Positions 46,302 to 55,873 of a stretch of 64,000 nt of DNA are shown in pieces (position 1 is the stretch's first letter; each line of letters starts with the position of its first letter). Origin of the DNA: an uncultured Bacilli bacterium (GTDB lineage: Bacteria > Bacillota_I > Bacilli_A > RF39 > UBA660); contig CAJUBJ010000001.1 in assembly GCA_910584655.1 (NCBI GenBank), positions 1-64,000 of the forward strand, read 5' to 3'. The position numbers were made by a program, and so were the translations under genes. The notes under the pieces are model-generated. The model had not been told where the DNA came from and ran no database searches. It saw only the letters and a program-made list of their open reading frames with translations.

Positions 46302-48971
46302 ATGGAAGCAAAGCATAGTGAATATAAAAATAAACTATTAAAAGTATATAATTATGAAAAGAAAAAAATATATCCAATATTAAAAGGTATGACAGAAGAA
46401 GAAAAAGAAATAGTTTTAAGTGATAAAGATGTATTGAGTTATATTAATAAAATTAATAATAGAGAAGTTTTAGGTATGATATTTAGAATGTCACCAAGTA
46501 ATGTTCAAGAGTTATTATGGAATAGTGAAGAAAATCAAAAGAAATTGTTAGGAATAACAACAATTGATGAACAAAACTTAAATGGATATCTTTATTTTTC
46601 TAAACAACGTATACGTCATATTCAGTTGTTTATAAAAGATGTTAAATCTTCAGAAATATTATGTTCTTTAAGTAAAAATTATTATTTTCAAATCATTATG
46701 CTATTTTCTGATAAAATTCCTACATCTATTTTGGAAAGTATAAATATTTTAGATTTATTTGAAAATACAATAAATAGTGGAGTTTATGACTTGGCTAATA
46801 ATTCACATAAAAGAACTTGGATAGCTTATTTGAATATGTATATTGAAAAAATGTTATTGCCAAAAGATTTTAGAGTAGTTTTTAGTGAGCCACAAAAAAC
46901 AAATAGAGGATTGTATAATACAGAAGCTAACACTATTATTCCAATGCTTAGAAGTAAGAGTTATCATTTGAAAGAAAAAAATAGAAAAGTAGAAATAGAC
47001 AAAGAAACTTTAAAATTATTTAATATGCAAGAATTGATGATGATATATAATTTGTCTGTTGAAAGAGCTGAAGAATTTAATTTAGGAAAAGCTAAAATTG
47101 AAGCTTATATTGAGGAATTAACAGATGAACATATAAAAAATGGAACTGTTATATCTAGTGGCTTTATCAATTTTAAATTGATATCAAATTCTTTTCAGTA
47201 TTTTGTTTTTAAGAAAATTGTAGAAGCGAGTGTAGAGAACAAAAGACTAGAAGAAGAATTAACTAATAAATTATTTAGTTTATTATTTAAAGAAAAATAT
47301 TCAGAAGAAGAATATGCTAAGTTTTTTAGATATATAAGAAATGCGTTATTTTGTGCAGATAAAGATACGTTATCAAAATTAATTAATAATCCTAGCGATA
47401 AGAAAAGTATATTTCATATGCGCTTTAATAAAGTTTCTGATTATATGAATTATTTAGATGGAATAGAGATTTCACAAATAGAGAATTTAAATGTTAAGCA
47501 AATAAATAAAATAGTTAAGTTATTAGAAGATAAAACGCAAGATGAAATATCTGATATATATAGCAAAGCTATTCGCATGTATTTAGTATTTGGACTTGAT
47601 AGGACAGTTGCTATATTAAAGGGTGATTATGGTAATGTTAGCAAATCTTTCTTGGATTGTGTAAGTAAGTTAAATATTAGCGAGGTTGAATTGCATCAAG
47701 TTGGAAAAAAATATGAGCCAGTATTAAATCAAGAATTTATTAATTTTTTATTTACTGGTAATAATATATGTGAATTATTAAAGAATGAATCTGTTTTTGA
47801 GAGAACTTGGTTTTACTTATATAATGATTTTTTTGATATTAAAGAAACTTGTAGAGGACATATAACAATAAAACAAGCAGAGATAGTCTTAAGAGAAAAA
47901 ATGAATAAAGTTAAATATAATGTTGATCCTAATTTATATAAGTTAGAAGAATATTTATATGAAATTGGTTTGGGGAATAAAACAAAACATAAAAATGAAG
48001 AAATATATGAAGAAGTTGTAAAAATTTATAAGAAGCAGTTAGAAAGAAAAGTAGCATCTATTCCTTATGTTAGTGGCGTAGCTTCTAATGGTTACAGATA
48101 TGAAGTTATGAGGATGGATGACGTAATTGCTTATGTACTTGGGTATAGAGCTAATTGTTGTATAAGGACTTTAGATATTGCACATAATCATTTATTGCAT
48201 GCTTTATTATGTAAAAATGGTAGAATTTTACTTACTTATAATGAAAACGGAAAGTTAAATTCTTTTTCACCTTTAAAACGTAATGGCGAATTATTAATAG
48301 CTAATAGTATTGAAGTTATTGGGGATAAAGAAGATAAAAATATTGCTGTAGCATTTAGTGAAGGTATAAAAGCTATTATGGAAAACAGTAGGAATACTGA
48401 AAAAGATGATTATTTAAAAGTTGCATGTATAGGTTCACAAGCTTATTTAAAACCTAAAGGTATTGAATGGCCACAGAATTTACCAACACCAACAATATTA
48501 GAAAAAAATGATTCTGTATACGGAAGAACTGATGAGTATCATAGGCAACTTGATATTATTATGATGGAAGACGGATTTGATTTACGAAATTTGAAGTTTG
48601 GAGAAATTACACAAGAATATAGTGACCCAAGAAAAAGTATCTTGTCTTGTAAGTTTAGTGATGATGCAGTTAGTTTAGAAAAAATAAAAGTTGATAAAGT
48701 TGTTAATTTAGTAAAATATTGTAATGCTAATGAGGAGCAAAGAAAAATGTTTAGAAAAGTTTCAATTTGCTATATGGACTATGCATTTTTTAATGATGAT
48801 TGGTATATTTTGATTGATAAAAGGGGTAATTTTCATTATGATGTGGTTATTGGAAATCCGCAGGCTTTAAAAGAAATGAAAGCCACTTTAGCTGTTATTT
48901 CTGAAATGACTAAGAAAAAAGAGATTGAAGAATATTATTTATCATTTAAAAATAATAATATCTGCATTTAA
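46302..48971 (+). CDS. Large protein of unknown function (889 residues)
   Basis: I do not recognise this protein. It has no signal peptide or membrane helix. Residues 1-620 are predicted all-helical and charged, like a repeat or scaffold. Residues 640-760 are a mixed alpha/beta domain with conserved-looking features: RANCCIRTLDIAHNHLLHAL (two adjacent Cys, two His), NGRILLTYNE, SFSPLKRNGELLIANSIE. The last 100 residues form another mixed domain with WYILIDKRGNFHYDVVIGNP. The Cys/Arg/His cluster followed by LLTYNE and a product-like NSIE looks like an enzyme core, but no family can be named. It has its own likely -10 (TATAAT, 46268-46273), a strong site AGGGGG and its own terminator. Confidence 0.75.
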   Translation: MEAKHSEYKNKLLKVYNYEKKKIYPILKGMTEEEKEIVLSDKDVLSYINKINNREVLGMIFRMSPSNVQELLWNSEENQKKLLGITTIDEQNLNGYLYFSKQRIRHIQLFIKDVKSSEILCSLSKNYYFQIIMLFSDKIPTSILESINILDLFENTINSGVYDLANNSHKRTWIAYLNMYIEKMLLPKDFRVVFSEPQKTNRGLYNTEANTIIPMLRSKSYHLKEKNRKVEIDKETLKLFNMQELMMIYNLSVERAEEFNLGKAKIEAYIEELTDEHIKNGTVISSGFINFKLISNSFQYFVFKKIVEASVENKRLEEELTNKLFSLLFKEKYSEEEYAKFFRYIRNALFCADKDTLSKLINNPSDKKSIFHMRFNKVSDYMNYLDGIEISQIENLNVKQINKIVKLLEDKTQDEISDIYSKAIRMYLVFGLDRTVAILKGDYGNVSKSFLDCVSKLNISEVELHQVGKKYEPVLNQEFINFLFTGNNICELLKNESVFERTWFYLYNDFFDIKETCRGHITIKQAEIVLREKMNKVKYNVDPNLYKLEEYLYEIGLGNKTKHKNEEIYEEVVKIYKKQLERKVASIPYVSGVASNGYRYEVMRMDDVIAYVLGYRANCCIRTLDIAHNHLLHALLCKNGRILLTYNENGKLNSFSPLKRNGELLIANSIEVIGDKEDKNIAVAFSEGIKAIMENSRNTEKDDYLKVACIGSQAYLKPKGIEWPQNLPTPTILEKNDSVYGRTDEYHRQLDIIMMEDGFDLRNLKFGEITQEYSDPRKSILSCKFSDDAVSLEKIKVDKVVNLVKYCNANEEQRKMFRKVSICYMDYAFFNDDWYILIDKRGNFHYDVVIGNPQALKEMKATLAVISEMTKKKEIEEYYLSFKNNNICI

Positions 48972-49002
48972 GATAATTTTTAGTAAAAGATTATCTTTTT
49001 TC
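48970..49002 (+). terminator. Intrinsic terminator after the 889-aa gene
   Basis: AAGATAAT (48970-48977) pairs with ATTATCTT (48990-48997), followed by T run. Confidence 0.82.
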
Positions 49003-49058
49003 TTTTGTGTTGAAAAAACGTAAAAAGTTTTTTATAATAGGTTTATAGATGATTAGAT

Positions 49059-49067
49059 TGTTATAAT
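49059..49067 (+). promoter_or_regulatory. Extended -10 promoter of rny
   Basis: TGtTATAAT at 49059-49067, about 39 nt before the start codon. Confidence 0.6.
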
Positions 49068-49105
49068 TTATAATTTTTCTATAAAATAGATATGGAGGTA
49101 CAAAA

Positions 49106-50659
49106 ATGGACAAAACTTTAATGACCATTTTAGCACTTCTTGTGGGAATTTTTTTAGGTGTTATTATAGTCCTAGTTATTAATTATATTCGTAATAAAAG
49201 TAGCGAAAATAAGGCGACTAAGATAATTGATCAAGCAAAGAAAGAAGCAGAAAAGCAAAAGAGAGATTCTATTTTGGAATTAAAAGAGGAATCTTATCGT
49301 TTGAAACAAGAAACTGATAAAGAAGTAAAGGAAAAGAAAGCTGAGATAAAAGAATCAGAAGAAAGATTACTACAAAGAGAAAAAAATCTTGATAAAAGAG
49401 AAGAGATTTTACAAAATAGAGATGCGTTGTTAGATCAAAAAGATAATAATTTACTTAATAAACAAAAAGATTTGCAAGAAAAAGAAGCTAAAATTGACGA
49501 ATTATTGAAAAGTGAAATGGAACAATTGGAATCAATTGCTAAATTTTCAAAAGAAAAAGCTCATGATTTAATCATGAAAAGAGTAGAAGAAAGTATGTCA
49601 TTAGAAATAGCTGATTATATTAAAGAACGTGAGACAGAAGCTAAATTGAAAGCAAATGAGATAGCTAAAGGATTAATAGTTACAAGTATGCAAAGGTATG
49701 CTAATGATGTTACAAATGAACAAACTGTTAGTACAATTACTTTACCTAATGATGAAATGAAAGGTAGATTAATTGGTAGAGAAGGAAGGAATATAAGAAC
49801 TATAGAGTCTGTTACAGGTGTAGATTTAATAATTGATGATACTCCTGAGGCAATAGTTATATCATCTTTCGATCCTTTAAGACGAGAAATTGCTAAACTT
49901 ACAATTGAGACTTTGATTAAAGATGGAAGAATTCATCCTGCTAGAATTGAAGAAGTATATGATAAAATATCTAAAGATATGAGTGAAAAAATTACTGAAA
50001 TGGGTAATGAGACTTGTTATGAACTTGGTTTAACTAAAGTAGATCCAAAGTTAGTTAATTTGATTGGTAGATTGAATTTTAGAACTAGTTATGGTCAGAA
50101 TGCTTTACAACATTCTATCGAAGTTGGACATTTATGTGGTTTAATGGCTGCTGAACTAGGTGAAAATGTTACTTTGGCTAAAAGAGCAGGTTTATTACAT
50201 GATATTGGTAAAGCAATTGATTTTGAAGTTGAAGGAAGTCATGTTGAGCTGGGAGAAGAGGTTGCTAAAAAGTATCATGAGGATTCAGTTGTGATAAATG
50301 CAATTAAATCACATCATGGAGATGTAGAAGCAACAAATGTTATTTCTGTATTGGTACAAGTTGCAGATACATTATCAGCCGCTCGTCCAGGAGCAAGAAA
50401 TGATTCTTTAGAAAATTACATTAAGAGATTAGAACAATTAGAGGAAATTGGTAATAGTTTTGAAGGTGTAGATAAGACATTTGCAATGCAAGCTGGTAGA
50501 GAGGTTAGAGTAATGGTTAAACCTGATCAAATTGATGATTCACAAAGCTATAAAATTGCACGTGAAATGAAAGAAAAAATTGAAAATGAAATGCAATATC
50601 CTGGTACTATTAAAATTACAGTAATCAGAGAAACGAGAGCACAAGAAGAAGCAAAATAG
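49106..50659 (+). CDS. rny: Ribonuclease Y
   Basis: 517 residues, the usual length. An N-terminal membrane helix (about 5-27), a long charged coiled coil (about 30-200), a KH domain (LPNDEMKGRLIGREGRNIRT) and an HD domain with His365-Asp366 (HDIGKA) and later HHGDVEA. RNase Y is the membrane-bound endonuclease that starts mRNA decay in Bacillota and works with RNase J, also encoded in this window. GGAGGT precedes ATG 49106. Confidence 0.97.
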   Translation: MDKTLMTILALLVGIFLGVIIVLVINYIRNKSSENKATKIIDQAKKEAEKQKRDSILELKEESYRLKQETDKEVKEKKAEIKESEERLLQREKNLDKREEILQNRDALLDQKDNNLLNKQKDLQEKEAKIDELLKSEMEQLESIAKFSKEKAHDLIMKRVEESMSLEIADYIKERETEAKLKANEIAKGLIVTSMQRYANDVTNEQTVSTITLPNDEMKGRLIGREGRNIRTIESVTGVDLIIDDTPEAIVISSFDPLRREIAKLTIETLIKDGRIHPARIEEVYDKISKDMSEKITEMGNETCYELGLTKVDPKLVNLIGRLNFRTSYGQNALQHSIEVGHLCGLMAAELGENVTLAKRAGLLHDIGKAIDFEVEGSHVELGEEVAKKYHEDSVVINAIKSHHGDVEATNVISVLVQVADTLSAARPGARNDSLENYIKRLEQLEEIGNSFEGVDKTFAMQAGREVRVMVKPDQIDDSQSYKIAREMKEKIENEMQYPGTIKITVIRETRAQEEAK

Positions 50660-50672
50660 TTTCTTCTTTTCT
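50644..50672 (+). terminator. Weak intrinsic terminator after rny
   Basis: AGAAGAA (50644-50650) pairs with TTCTTCT (50661-50667), then TTTCTT. Confidence 0.55.
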
Positions 50673-50675
50673 TAT

Positions 50676-50701
50676 GAAAAAAGATGAGTAGAACTCATCT
50701 T
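50676..50701 (-). terminator. Intrinsic terminator after the VanY-like gene (minus strand)
   Basis: On the minus strand AAGATGAGT and ACTCATCTT (9 bp, 3-nt loop) are followed by six T. Confidence 0.82.
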
Positions 50702-51725
50702 ATGATAAATTTCGTGGATTATTAAATCTTATGAAGTATTCGTAGTATTCTTCAAATGTAATATCGTTATCGTGAATATATTTTGCGGCTTCAATACCAA
50801 CATAACGATAATGCCATGGTTCATATTGATATCCTGTTATGTATTCTTTATTTTTAGGGAATCTAATAATAAATCCGTATTTATGAGCATTTTCGCTAAC
50901 CCAAGTAAAGGATTTTGTCTTTGAGTAGTCATCATTTGTAAAAGGAAAGTCTCGGACATCGAATGCATATCCAGTTTGATGTTCAGAATATCCTGCACGA
51001 GCTGAGTAAGTATCTGCTAGTTCTTGACCATCTTTATTTACCCAGCCTTGATAAATATTAATTTGTTTTTCATAACTTCTATATGCAGAATTGATTTTAA
51101 AGGCATAACCTTTCTCTTTAGCGTCGTTATACATTTTTAAAAAAGCTTCATAGCATTCTTTAGATAATTCAAATTCATAACCATATAAATTATATTTAGA
51201 ATCAACTTTAATTAAGTCTTTTCCTTTGTAATTACCATCACTATAATAATGTTTATTCAAAATAACAAATTTTCCTAAAGAATCATCAGTTTTCTCTGTA
51301 TTAGTATAAAATTTTTCATCTAGATGTGAATTTATTCTTGTTATTATTTCTTTAGAGGAAAGATTAGGATTTTCATTGAAGTATTTAATATATTTTTCTA
51401 GATATTCATCTATGTAATATGTTTCATTAATTATATCCATAGCTAATTTGTTATCTATTTTATTTTCAATTAAATATTTTACGTTGTTTTCGTTTAATTC
51501 TTTTTTTATGAATGTTATGTCTTCATTAGAATAATTTAATGAAGATAATTTTGTTTTTATTTCATCTTTACTATTTTTATTGTCTAGAACAGGAATATTT
51601 GTGTTAACATTTTTATTCTCATATTTTTTATATATAGTTATAGTGATATAACTTAAAATTATAATCACTAATATTATAAGAGGATATTTAAATATTTTTT
51701 TTAGTTTTTTCTTTCTTTTTGTCAT
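50700..51725 (-). CDS. VanY-type D-alanyl-D-alanine carboxypeptidase, membrane anchored
   Basis: 341 residues. An N-terminal membrane helix (about 13-31) follows a Lys-rich start, so the protein faces outward. Residues 50-150 are a helical region of unknown role. The C-terminal peptidase M15 domain has the metal and catalytic motifs SAYRSYEKQ, SEHQTGYAFD (SxHxxGxAxD) and EPWHYRYVG (ExxWH). It should remove the terminal D-Ala from peptidoglycan stem peptides. Alone, without vanHAX or vanRS, it points to wall maintenance and not to glycopeptide resistance. Confidence 0.9.
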   Translation of the reverse strand: MTKRKKKLKKIFKYPLIILVIIILSYITITIYKKYENKNVNTNIPVLDNKNSKDEIKTKLSSLNYSNEDITFIKKELNENNVKYLIENKIDNKLAMDIINETYYIDEYLEKYIKYFNENPNLSSKEIITRINSHLDEKFYTNTEKTDDSLGKFVILNKHYYSDGNYKGKDLIKVDSKYNLYGYEFELSKECYEAFLKMYNDAKEKGYAFKINSAYRSYEKQINIYQGWVNKDGQELADTYSARAGYSEHQTGYAFDVRDFPFTNDDYSKTKSFTWVSENAHKYGFIIRFPKNKEYITGYQYEPWHYRYVGIEAAKYIHDNDITFEEYYEYFIRFNNPRNLS

Positions 51726-51801
51726 TTATTATCACCTAGTATATTTTAACATATTTATTAAAGATTGTATTTATATATGTTATTATATTTAAGGTGAGGT
51801 T

Positions 51802-52404
51802 ATGAAAGAAGTCGAAAATTTTGAAAGAAATGATATATTTCAAAGATATAATGATATGCAAAATCCTTTTATTATAGTTACTGTACCAATTAAAGTCACT
51901 AATTTGGTTAATTATGCTAAAATACATAAACATTTTTATGCTTTATTTGGATATTTTATTGGAAAAGTAGTTAATGAGATAGATGCTTTTAAATATAGAT
52001 ATATAAATAAAAAGTATTATTTATGTGATAAAATTGGAGTTAGTTATACTGAAAAAATAGATGATGGAATAGTTTTTTTTGATTGTTATGAGACTAAAAT
52101 GGAAAAGTTTTTGGAAGAATATGATAGGAAGAAAGAACAAGTATTAGCTTTAAAAAAATCAATTTCAGAAGAAAAAAGCGATCTTATTTGGGTTTCGTGT
52201 GAACCATGGTTTAATTTTTTATCTTTAATTCCACCATTTGATAAAAGTATTACAATTCCTCAATTCATTTGGGATAAATATGAGGAAAAAGATAATGAAT
52301 TTTATTGTAATTTAATGATTATGGTTCATCATGGTTTTGCTGATGGTCAACATATTGGAGAATTTACAAGATTATTAGAAGAAAATATAAATAATTTAAA
52401 ATAA
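51802..52404 (+). CDS. Chloramphenicol acetyltransferase-fold acyltransferase
   Basis: 200 residues. The catalytic signature HHGFADGQH (HxxxDG with the paired histidine) lies near the C terminus at about residue 175, and the overall order (NPFIIVTVPIKVTNL, FYALFGYFIGKVVNEIDAFKYR, VSCEPWFNFLSLIPPFDKS) follows the CAT trimer fold. Members acetylate chloramphenicol or other acceptors; many CAT-fold proteins are not resistance enzymes. The conserved serine-containing TS/SSIPW region reads VSCEPWFNF here, so activity on chloramphenicol is uncertain. Ribosome binding site AAGGTGAGG. Divergent from the VanY-like gene, so the two may share a control region (51726-51801). Confidence 0.82.
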   Translation: MKEVENFERNDIFQRYNDMQNPFIIVTVPIKVTNLVNYAKIHKHFYALFGYFIGKVVNEIDAFKYRYINKKYYLCDKIGVSYTEKIDDGIVFFDCYETKMEKFLEEYDRKKEQVLALKKSISEEKSDLIWVSCEPWFNFLSLIPPFDKSITIPQFIWDKYEEKDNEFYCNLMIMVHHGFADGQHIGEFTRLLEENINNLK

Positions 52405-52437
52405 AAAATAGAAGCACTGTAAACTGCTTCTATTTTT
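52403..52437. terminator. Bidirectional intrinsic terminator between CAT-fold gene and the RNase J gene
   Basis: AAAAATAGAAGCA (52404-52416) pairs perfectly with TGCTTCTATTTTT (52425-52437), with T runs on both strands. Confidence 0.9.
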
Positions 52438-54109
52438 GTGTTTCACGAACTTCCATAATGACTGGTAAAACGATTGGGCGACGTCCAGTTAGAGTATTAA
52501 TAAACGGATGAAGTTCTAATATAATTTGATTTTTTAAATCTGTATAACTATAAGTATTTTCTTTTAAAAATTTATTAACTATTTCAGTTGTTTTCTTTTC
52601 AATTTGATTAATTAATTCAGCATTTTCATTTACTAAGATAAATCCTCTTGTAGTAATGTTTGGTTTAATTAATAATTTTCTAGTTAATGGGTTGATGTTT
52701 AAGATAGTAATTAATATTCCATCACGACTCATTAATTTACGATCTTTGATAACTACTGATCCAACTTCTCCAATACGGGACCCATCAACATAAACGTCTC
52801 CAGCAGTAACTGATGGACCACGATGAACTCCTTCATTATCAAGAATTAAGGAATCGCCATTATTCATTATAAAGATGTTTTCACGTTTTACATCACAAGA
52901 AATAGCAAGTTCTGAATGACTTTTTAGCATACGATATTCACCATGCATTGGCATGAAATATTCTGGTTTTATCAGCCTTAACATAAGTTTTAGTTCTTCT
53001 TGTTTAGCATGACCAGAGGTATGGATGTCACTAAATTCTGAATTAGTAATAACTTTAACACCTTTTAAATATAATTTATTTATTATCCTATTAATACCAG
53101 CAGCATTACCAGGAATAGGATTAGATGAAAATACTACTAAGTCGTCTGGCATTAGAGAAATTTGTTTATGTGTTCCATTAGCTATTCTTGAAAGAGCAGC
53201 AAGTGGTTCTCCTTGTGAACCAGTACATAAAATACATATTTCATTTTTCTTTAAATTTTTAGCTGCATTGGAATCAATAAAAATGGATTTGTCAGTTAAA
53301 AGACCATTATTTAAGGCAAGATTTGTTGCTGTTTCCATAGAACGACCAAATACAATTATCTTACGATTGTTTTTACGACAAGTTTCAACAATATGTTTAA
53401 CACGATATATGTTAGAAGCAAAAGTTGCAATAATAATACGACCATTATATCCATTAACTATATCAGATAAAGCTTCATCAACAGAGTTTTCTGACTTAGA
53501 GAAACCTTCAGATAAAGCGTTTGTACTATCACTCAATAATAATTTAACACCTTCAGCACCAATTTTTGCCATTTTATGTAAGTCGGCCATTGGACCAATT
53601 GGAGTTAAATCGAATTTAAAGTCTCCTGTTGATACTATAGTACCATTTGGAGTGTGAAGAACTATACCAAAACTATCTGGGATAGAGTGAGTAGTTGCAA
53701 TAAATTCGATATCAAAATGTTTTGTTTTAATTCTAGTATCTGAATTAATTGTTTCTAAATTTTTATAACCAATACCACGATCTTCTAATTTGTTTTTTAT
53801 TAAATCTATTGAAGTCTTAGCTCCATAGATAACAGGAATATTAACACTCTGTAATAGAAATGAAATACCTCCAATGTGATCTTCATGTCCATGTGTGATT
53901 AATAGACCTTTTATTTTATTTTCATTTTGTTTTAAATATGTTACGTCTTGTATTACATAATCAACACCTAAAAGGTCACTTTCTGGGAAAATGACACCAG
54001 CGTCAATTATGAATATTTCATCTTTATGTGTAAAAACATACATGTTCTTACCGACTTCTCCTAAGCCACCTAAAGCAATGACAGACGTAAAGCTGTCTTT
54101 ATTATTCAT
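52430..54109 (-). CDS. rnj: Ribonuclease J
   Basis: 559 residues, standard for RNase J1/J2. The metallo-beta-lactamase signature HGHEDHIGG (His73, His75, Asp77, His78) is intact, with the beta-CASP region and the conserved C-terminal domain. It is a 5'-3' exoribonuclease and endonuclease in mRNA decay and 16S maturation. Only one RNase J is visible, so J1 against J2 is not assigned. The ATG is preceded on the minus strand by AAAGGAAG. It is divergent from ftsY. Confidence 0.95.
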   Translation of the reverse strand: MNNKDSFTSVIALGGLGEVGKNMYVFTHKDEIFIIDAGVIFPESDLLGVDYVIQDVTYLKQNENKIKGLLITHGHEDHIGGISFLLQSVNIPVIYGAKTSIDLIKNKLEDRGIGYKNLETINSDTRIKTKHFDIEFIATTHSIPDSFGIVLHTPNGTIVSTGDFKFDLTPIGPMADLHKMAKIGAEGVKLLLSDSTNALSEGFSKSENSVDEALSDIVNGYNGRIIIATFASNIYRVKHIVETCRKNNRKIIVFGRSMETATNLALNNGLLTDKSIFIDSNAAKNLKKNEICILCTGSQGEPLAALSRIANGTHKQISLMPDDLVVFSSNPIPGNAAGINRIINKLYLKGVKVITNSEFSDIHTSGHAKQEELKLMLRLIKPEYFMPMHGEYRMLKSHSELAISCDVKRENIFIMNNGDSLILDNEGVHRGPSVTAGDVYVDGSRIGEVGSVVIKDRKLMSRDGILITILNINPLTRKLLIKPNITTRGFILVNENAELINQIEKKTTEIVNKFLKENTYSYTDLKNQIILELHPFINTLTGRRPIVLPVIMEVRETQK

Positions 54110-54163
54110 AATATCTTCCTTTCAATAATTAAAATAAAAAGTATTAGTTCTTCGCTATTGATA

Positions 54164-54192
54164 ATTATATATCAAATGATAAAAAAAGTCTA
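54164..54192 (-). promoter_or_regulatory. Putative promoter of the RNase J gene
   Basis: On the minus strand TAGACT (54192-54187), 17-nt spacer, TATAAT (54169-54164). The leader is about 45 nt. Confidence 0.55.
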
Positions 54193-54252
54193 GTTTTATG
54201 TTTTTAGTAGACATAATATAATTTTAAAATAATTACTTTCTAATTTAATACT

Positions 54253-54281
54253 TTGCAATAAGATAATAATTAAGTTATACT
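54253..54281 (+). promoter_or_regulatory. Promoter of ftsY-ylxM
   Basis: TTGCAA (54253-54258), 17-nt spacer, TATACT (54276-54281). The predicted leader is about 10 nt. Confidence 0.65.
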
Positions 54282-54297
54282 AAGTATGGTGATTTAA

Positions 54298-55476
54298 ATG
54301 GGATTATTTGATAAATTAAAAAGTATAATAAGCAAAAAAGAAAAAGTAGTTGAAGAAGTTAAAGATGAATATGAGGTAGAAGCTGTTGATGAAATAGAAG
54401 CAGCAGAAGAAGAGGAAATAGAAGAAGTTTCAGAAGCAGAAGCTGAAGAAATCGATAAATATGATGATAGCAAAGACACTGATTCAGAAGAAGATGAGGA
54501 ATGGGCTCAGTTTATTGTAGAACAAAATAAAAAGAAGAAAGTTGAAGAAGCTCAAGAAATTGCTTTATATGATAAAGGCTTAGAGAAAACTAGAAAAGAG
54601 TTTGTTTCTAAATTAAGTATGCTTGGAGTTAAGTATACTAAAGTATCTGAAGATTATTATGAAGAATTGGAAGAAATTTTAATTAATGCTGATGTTGGCG
54701 TTAATACTGTTATGAATTTTATGGATAGATTACGTGATCGTGTTAAGAGTGAACGTATAACTGATACTAACTATTTAAACGAAGTTATAGTAGATGAGTT
54801 ATTTATTATTTATGTAGATAATGAGTCTTTATCAGATAAAATAAATATGGCTAGTGATGGTCCAACAGTAATTTTAATGGTTGGGGTGAATGGAGTAGGA
54901 AAGACAACAACTATTGCTAAGCTTGCTCATAAATATATTAACGAGGGTAAGAGCGTGATGATGATCGCTGGTGATACTTTTAGAGCAGGTGCTGTTAAAC
55001 AATTAGAAGAGTGGGCAAATCGTACGGGAGCGGCTTTTTATGGCAAAGAAAATACTGACCCAGCTGGGGTAATATTTGATGGATTAGTAAAAGCCAAAGA
55101 AGATAAGGTTGATATCGTATTAATAGATACAGCAGGTAGATTACAAAATAAAGTTAATTTGATGAAAGAGTTGGAAAAAGTTAATAAAGTAATTGGAAAG
55201 CATATACCAAATGCTCCACATGAAACTCTACTTGTTATTGATGCAACAACTGGTCAAAATGGAATTAGTCAAGCTAAATCATTTAAAGAAATAACTAATA
55301 TTACAGGTATTGTTTTAACTAAGTTAGATGGTACAGCAAAAGGTGGTATAGTTTTAGCGATTAAAGATGAGGTTAATATTCCAGTTAAGTTTATCGGTCT
55401 TGGTGAAAAGATGACAGATTTAAAGACTTTTGATATTGAAAATTATATTTATGGATTATTTAAGGATATGATGTAA
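54298..55476 (+). CDS. ftsY: Signal recognition particle receptor FtsY
   Basis: 392 residues. An acidic N-terminal A domain (1-100, Glu/Ala-rich) is followed by the N domain and GTPase G domain. P-loop GVNGVGKTT starts at residue 196; DTAGR, TKLDGTAKGG and FIGLGEKMTDL complete the SRP GTPase motifs. FtsY docks ribosome-SRP complexes at the membrane. The ribosome binding site is weak (GGTG) and the ATG lies close to the predicted transcript start. Overlaps ylxM by 1 nt. Confidence 0.96.
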   Translation: MGLFDKLKSIISKKEKVVEEVKDEYEVEAVDEIEAAEEEEIEEVSEAEAEEIDKYDDSKDTDSEEDEEWAQFIVEQNKKKKVEEAQEIALYDKGLEKTRKEFVSKLSMLGVKYTKVSEDYYEELEEILINADVGVNTVMNFMDRLRDRVKSERITDTNYLNEVIVDELFIIYVDNESLSDKINMASDGPTVILMVGVNGVGKTTTIAKLAHKYINEGKSVMMIAGDTFRAGAVKQLEEWANRTGAAFYGKENTDPAGVIFDGLVKAKEDKVDIVLIDTAGRLQNKVNLMKELEKVNKVIGKHIPNAPHETLLVIDATTGQNGISQAKSFKEITNITGIVLTKLDGTAKGGIVLAIKDEVNIPVKFIGLGEKMTDLKTFDIENYIYGLFKDMM

Positions 55477-55772
55477 TGGAGGAGTTTGTTTATTATAATA
55501 ATTTGTTTGACATTTATAACGAGTTGTTAACTGAAAAAGAGGTTATGACATTTAAAGATTATTATCAGGAAGATTTATCGCTTTCTGAGATAGCAGAGTC
55601 TAATAATATTAGTCGTGCAGCTGTTCAAAAAACTATAAAGAATGTTATAGAAAAATTGAATAATTATGAAGCTAAATTGCATAATTATGACACTAAAAAC
55701 AAGTTAATTAAAATTATTAATTGTGAAGATATAAATGTGATAAAGAAAGAATTAGAGGAATTGCTTGGATAG
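55476..55772 (+). CDS. ylxM: YlxM/p13 family SRP-associated helix-turn-helix protein
   Basis: 98 residues with a sigma-70 region 4-like helix-turn-helix (LSLSEIAESNNISRAAVQKTI) and an N-terminal LTEKEVMTFKDYYQEDLS, the YlxM family pattern. It is usually encoded with ffh or ftsY and is thought to modulate SRP. Here it overlaps the ftsY stop (TAATG), while ffh is 1.5 kb downstream. Confidence 0.9.
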   Translation: MEEFVYYNNLFDIYNELLTEKEVMTFKDYYQEDLSLSEIAESNNISRAAVQKTIKNVIEKLNNYEAKLHNYDTKNKLIKIINCEDINVIKKELEELLG

Positions 55773-55788
55773 AAGTAATTCTTTTTTT
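55758..55788 (+). terminator. Intrinsic terminator after ylxM
   Basis: GAATTGCTT (55758-55766) pairs with AAGTAATTC (55773-55781), followed by seven T. A second small hairpin with T tail, GTGTAA/TTACAC, lies at 55805-55824. Confidence 0.83.
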
Positions 55789-55873
55789 GTAAAAAAGTAT
55801 ATTTGTGTAATTTTTACACTTTTTAAAAAATGATAGATGTGATATTATATTGATGTAAAGGTAGGTAGAGAAT

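Noticed and set aside
51726..51801. Mobile-element or resistance context for the VanY-like and CAT-fold genes
   Set aside because: No transposase, inverted repeats or base-composition change is visible; both sit in ordinary core DNA.
53025..53657. 210-codon open frame on the + strand inside the RNase J gene
   Set aside because: It is fully antisense to a well-supported RNase J gene, has no ribosome binding site and its product has no sensible domain.
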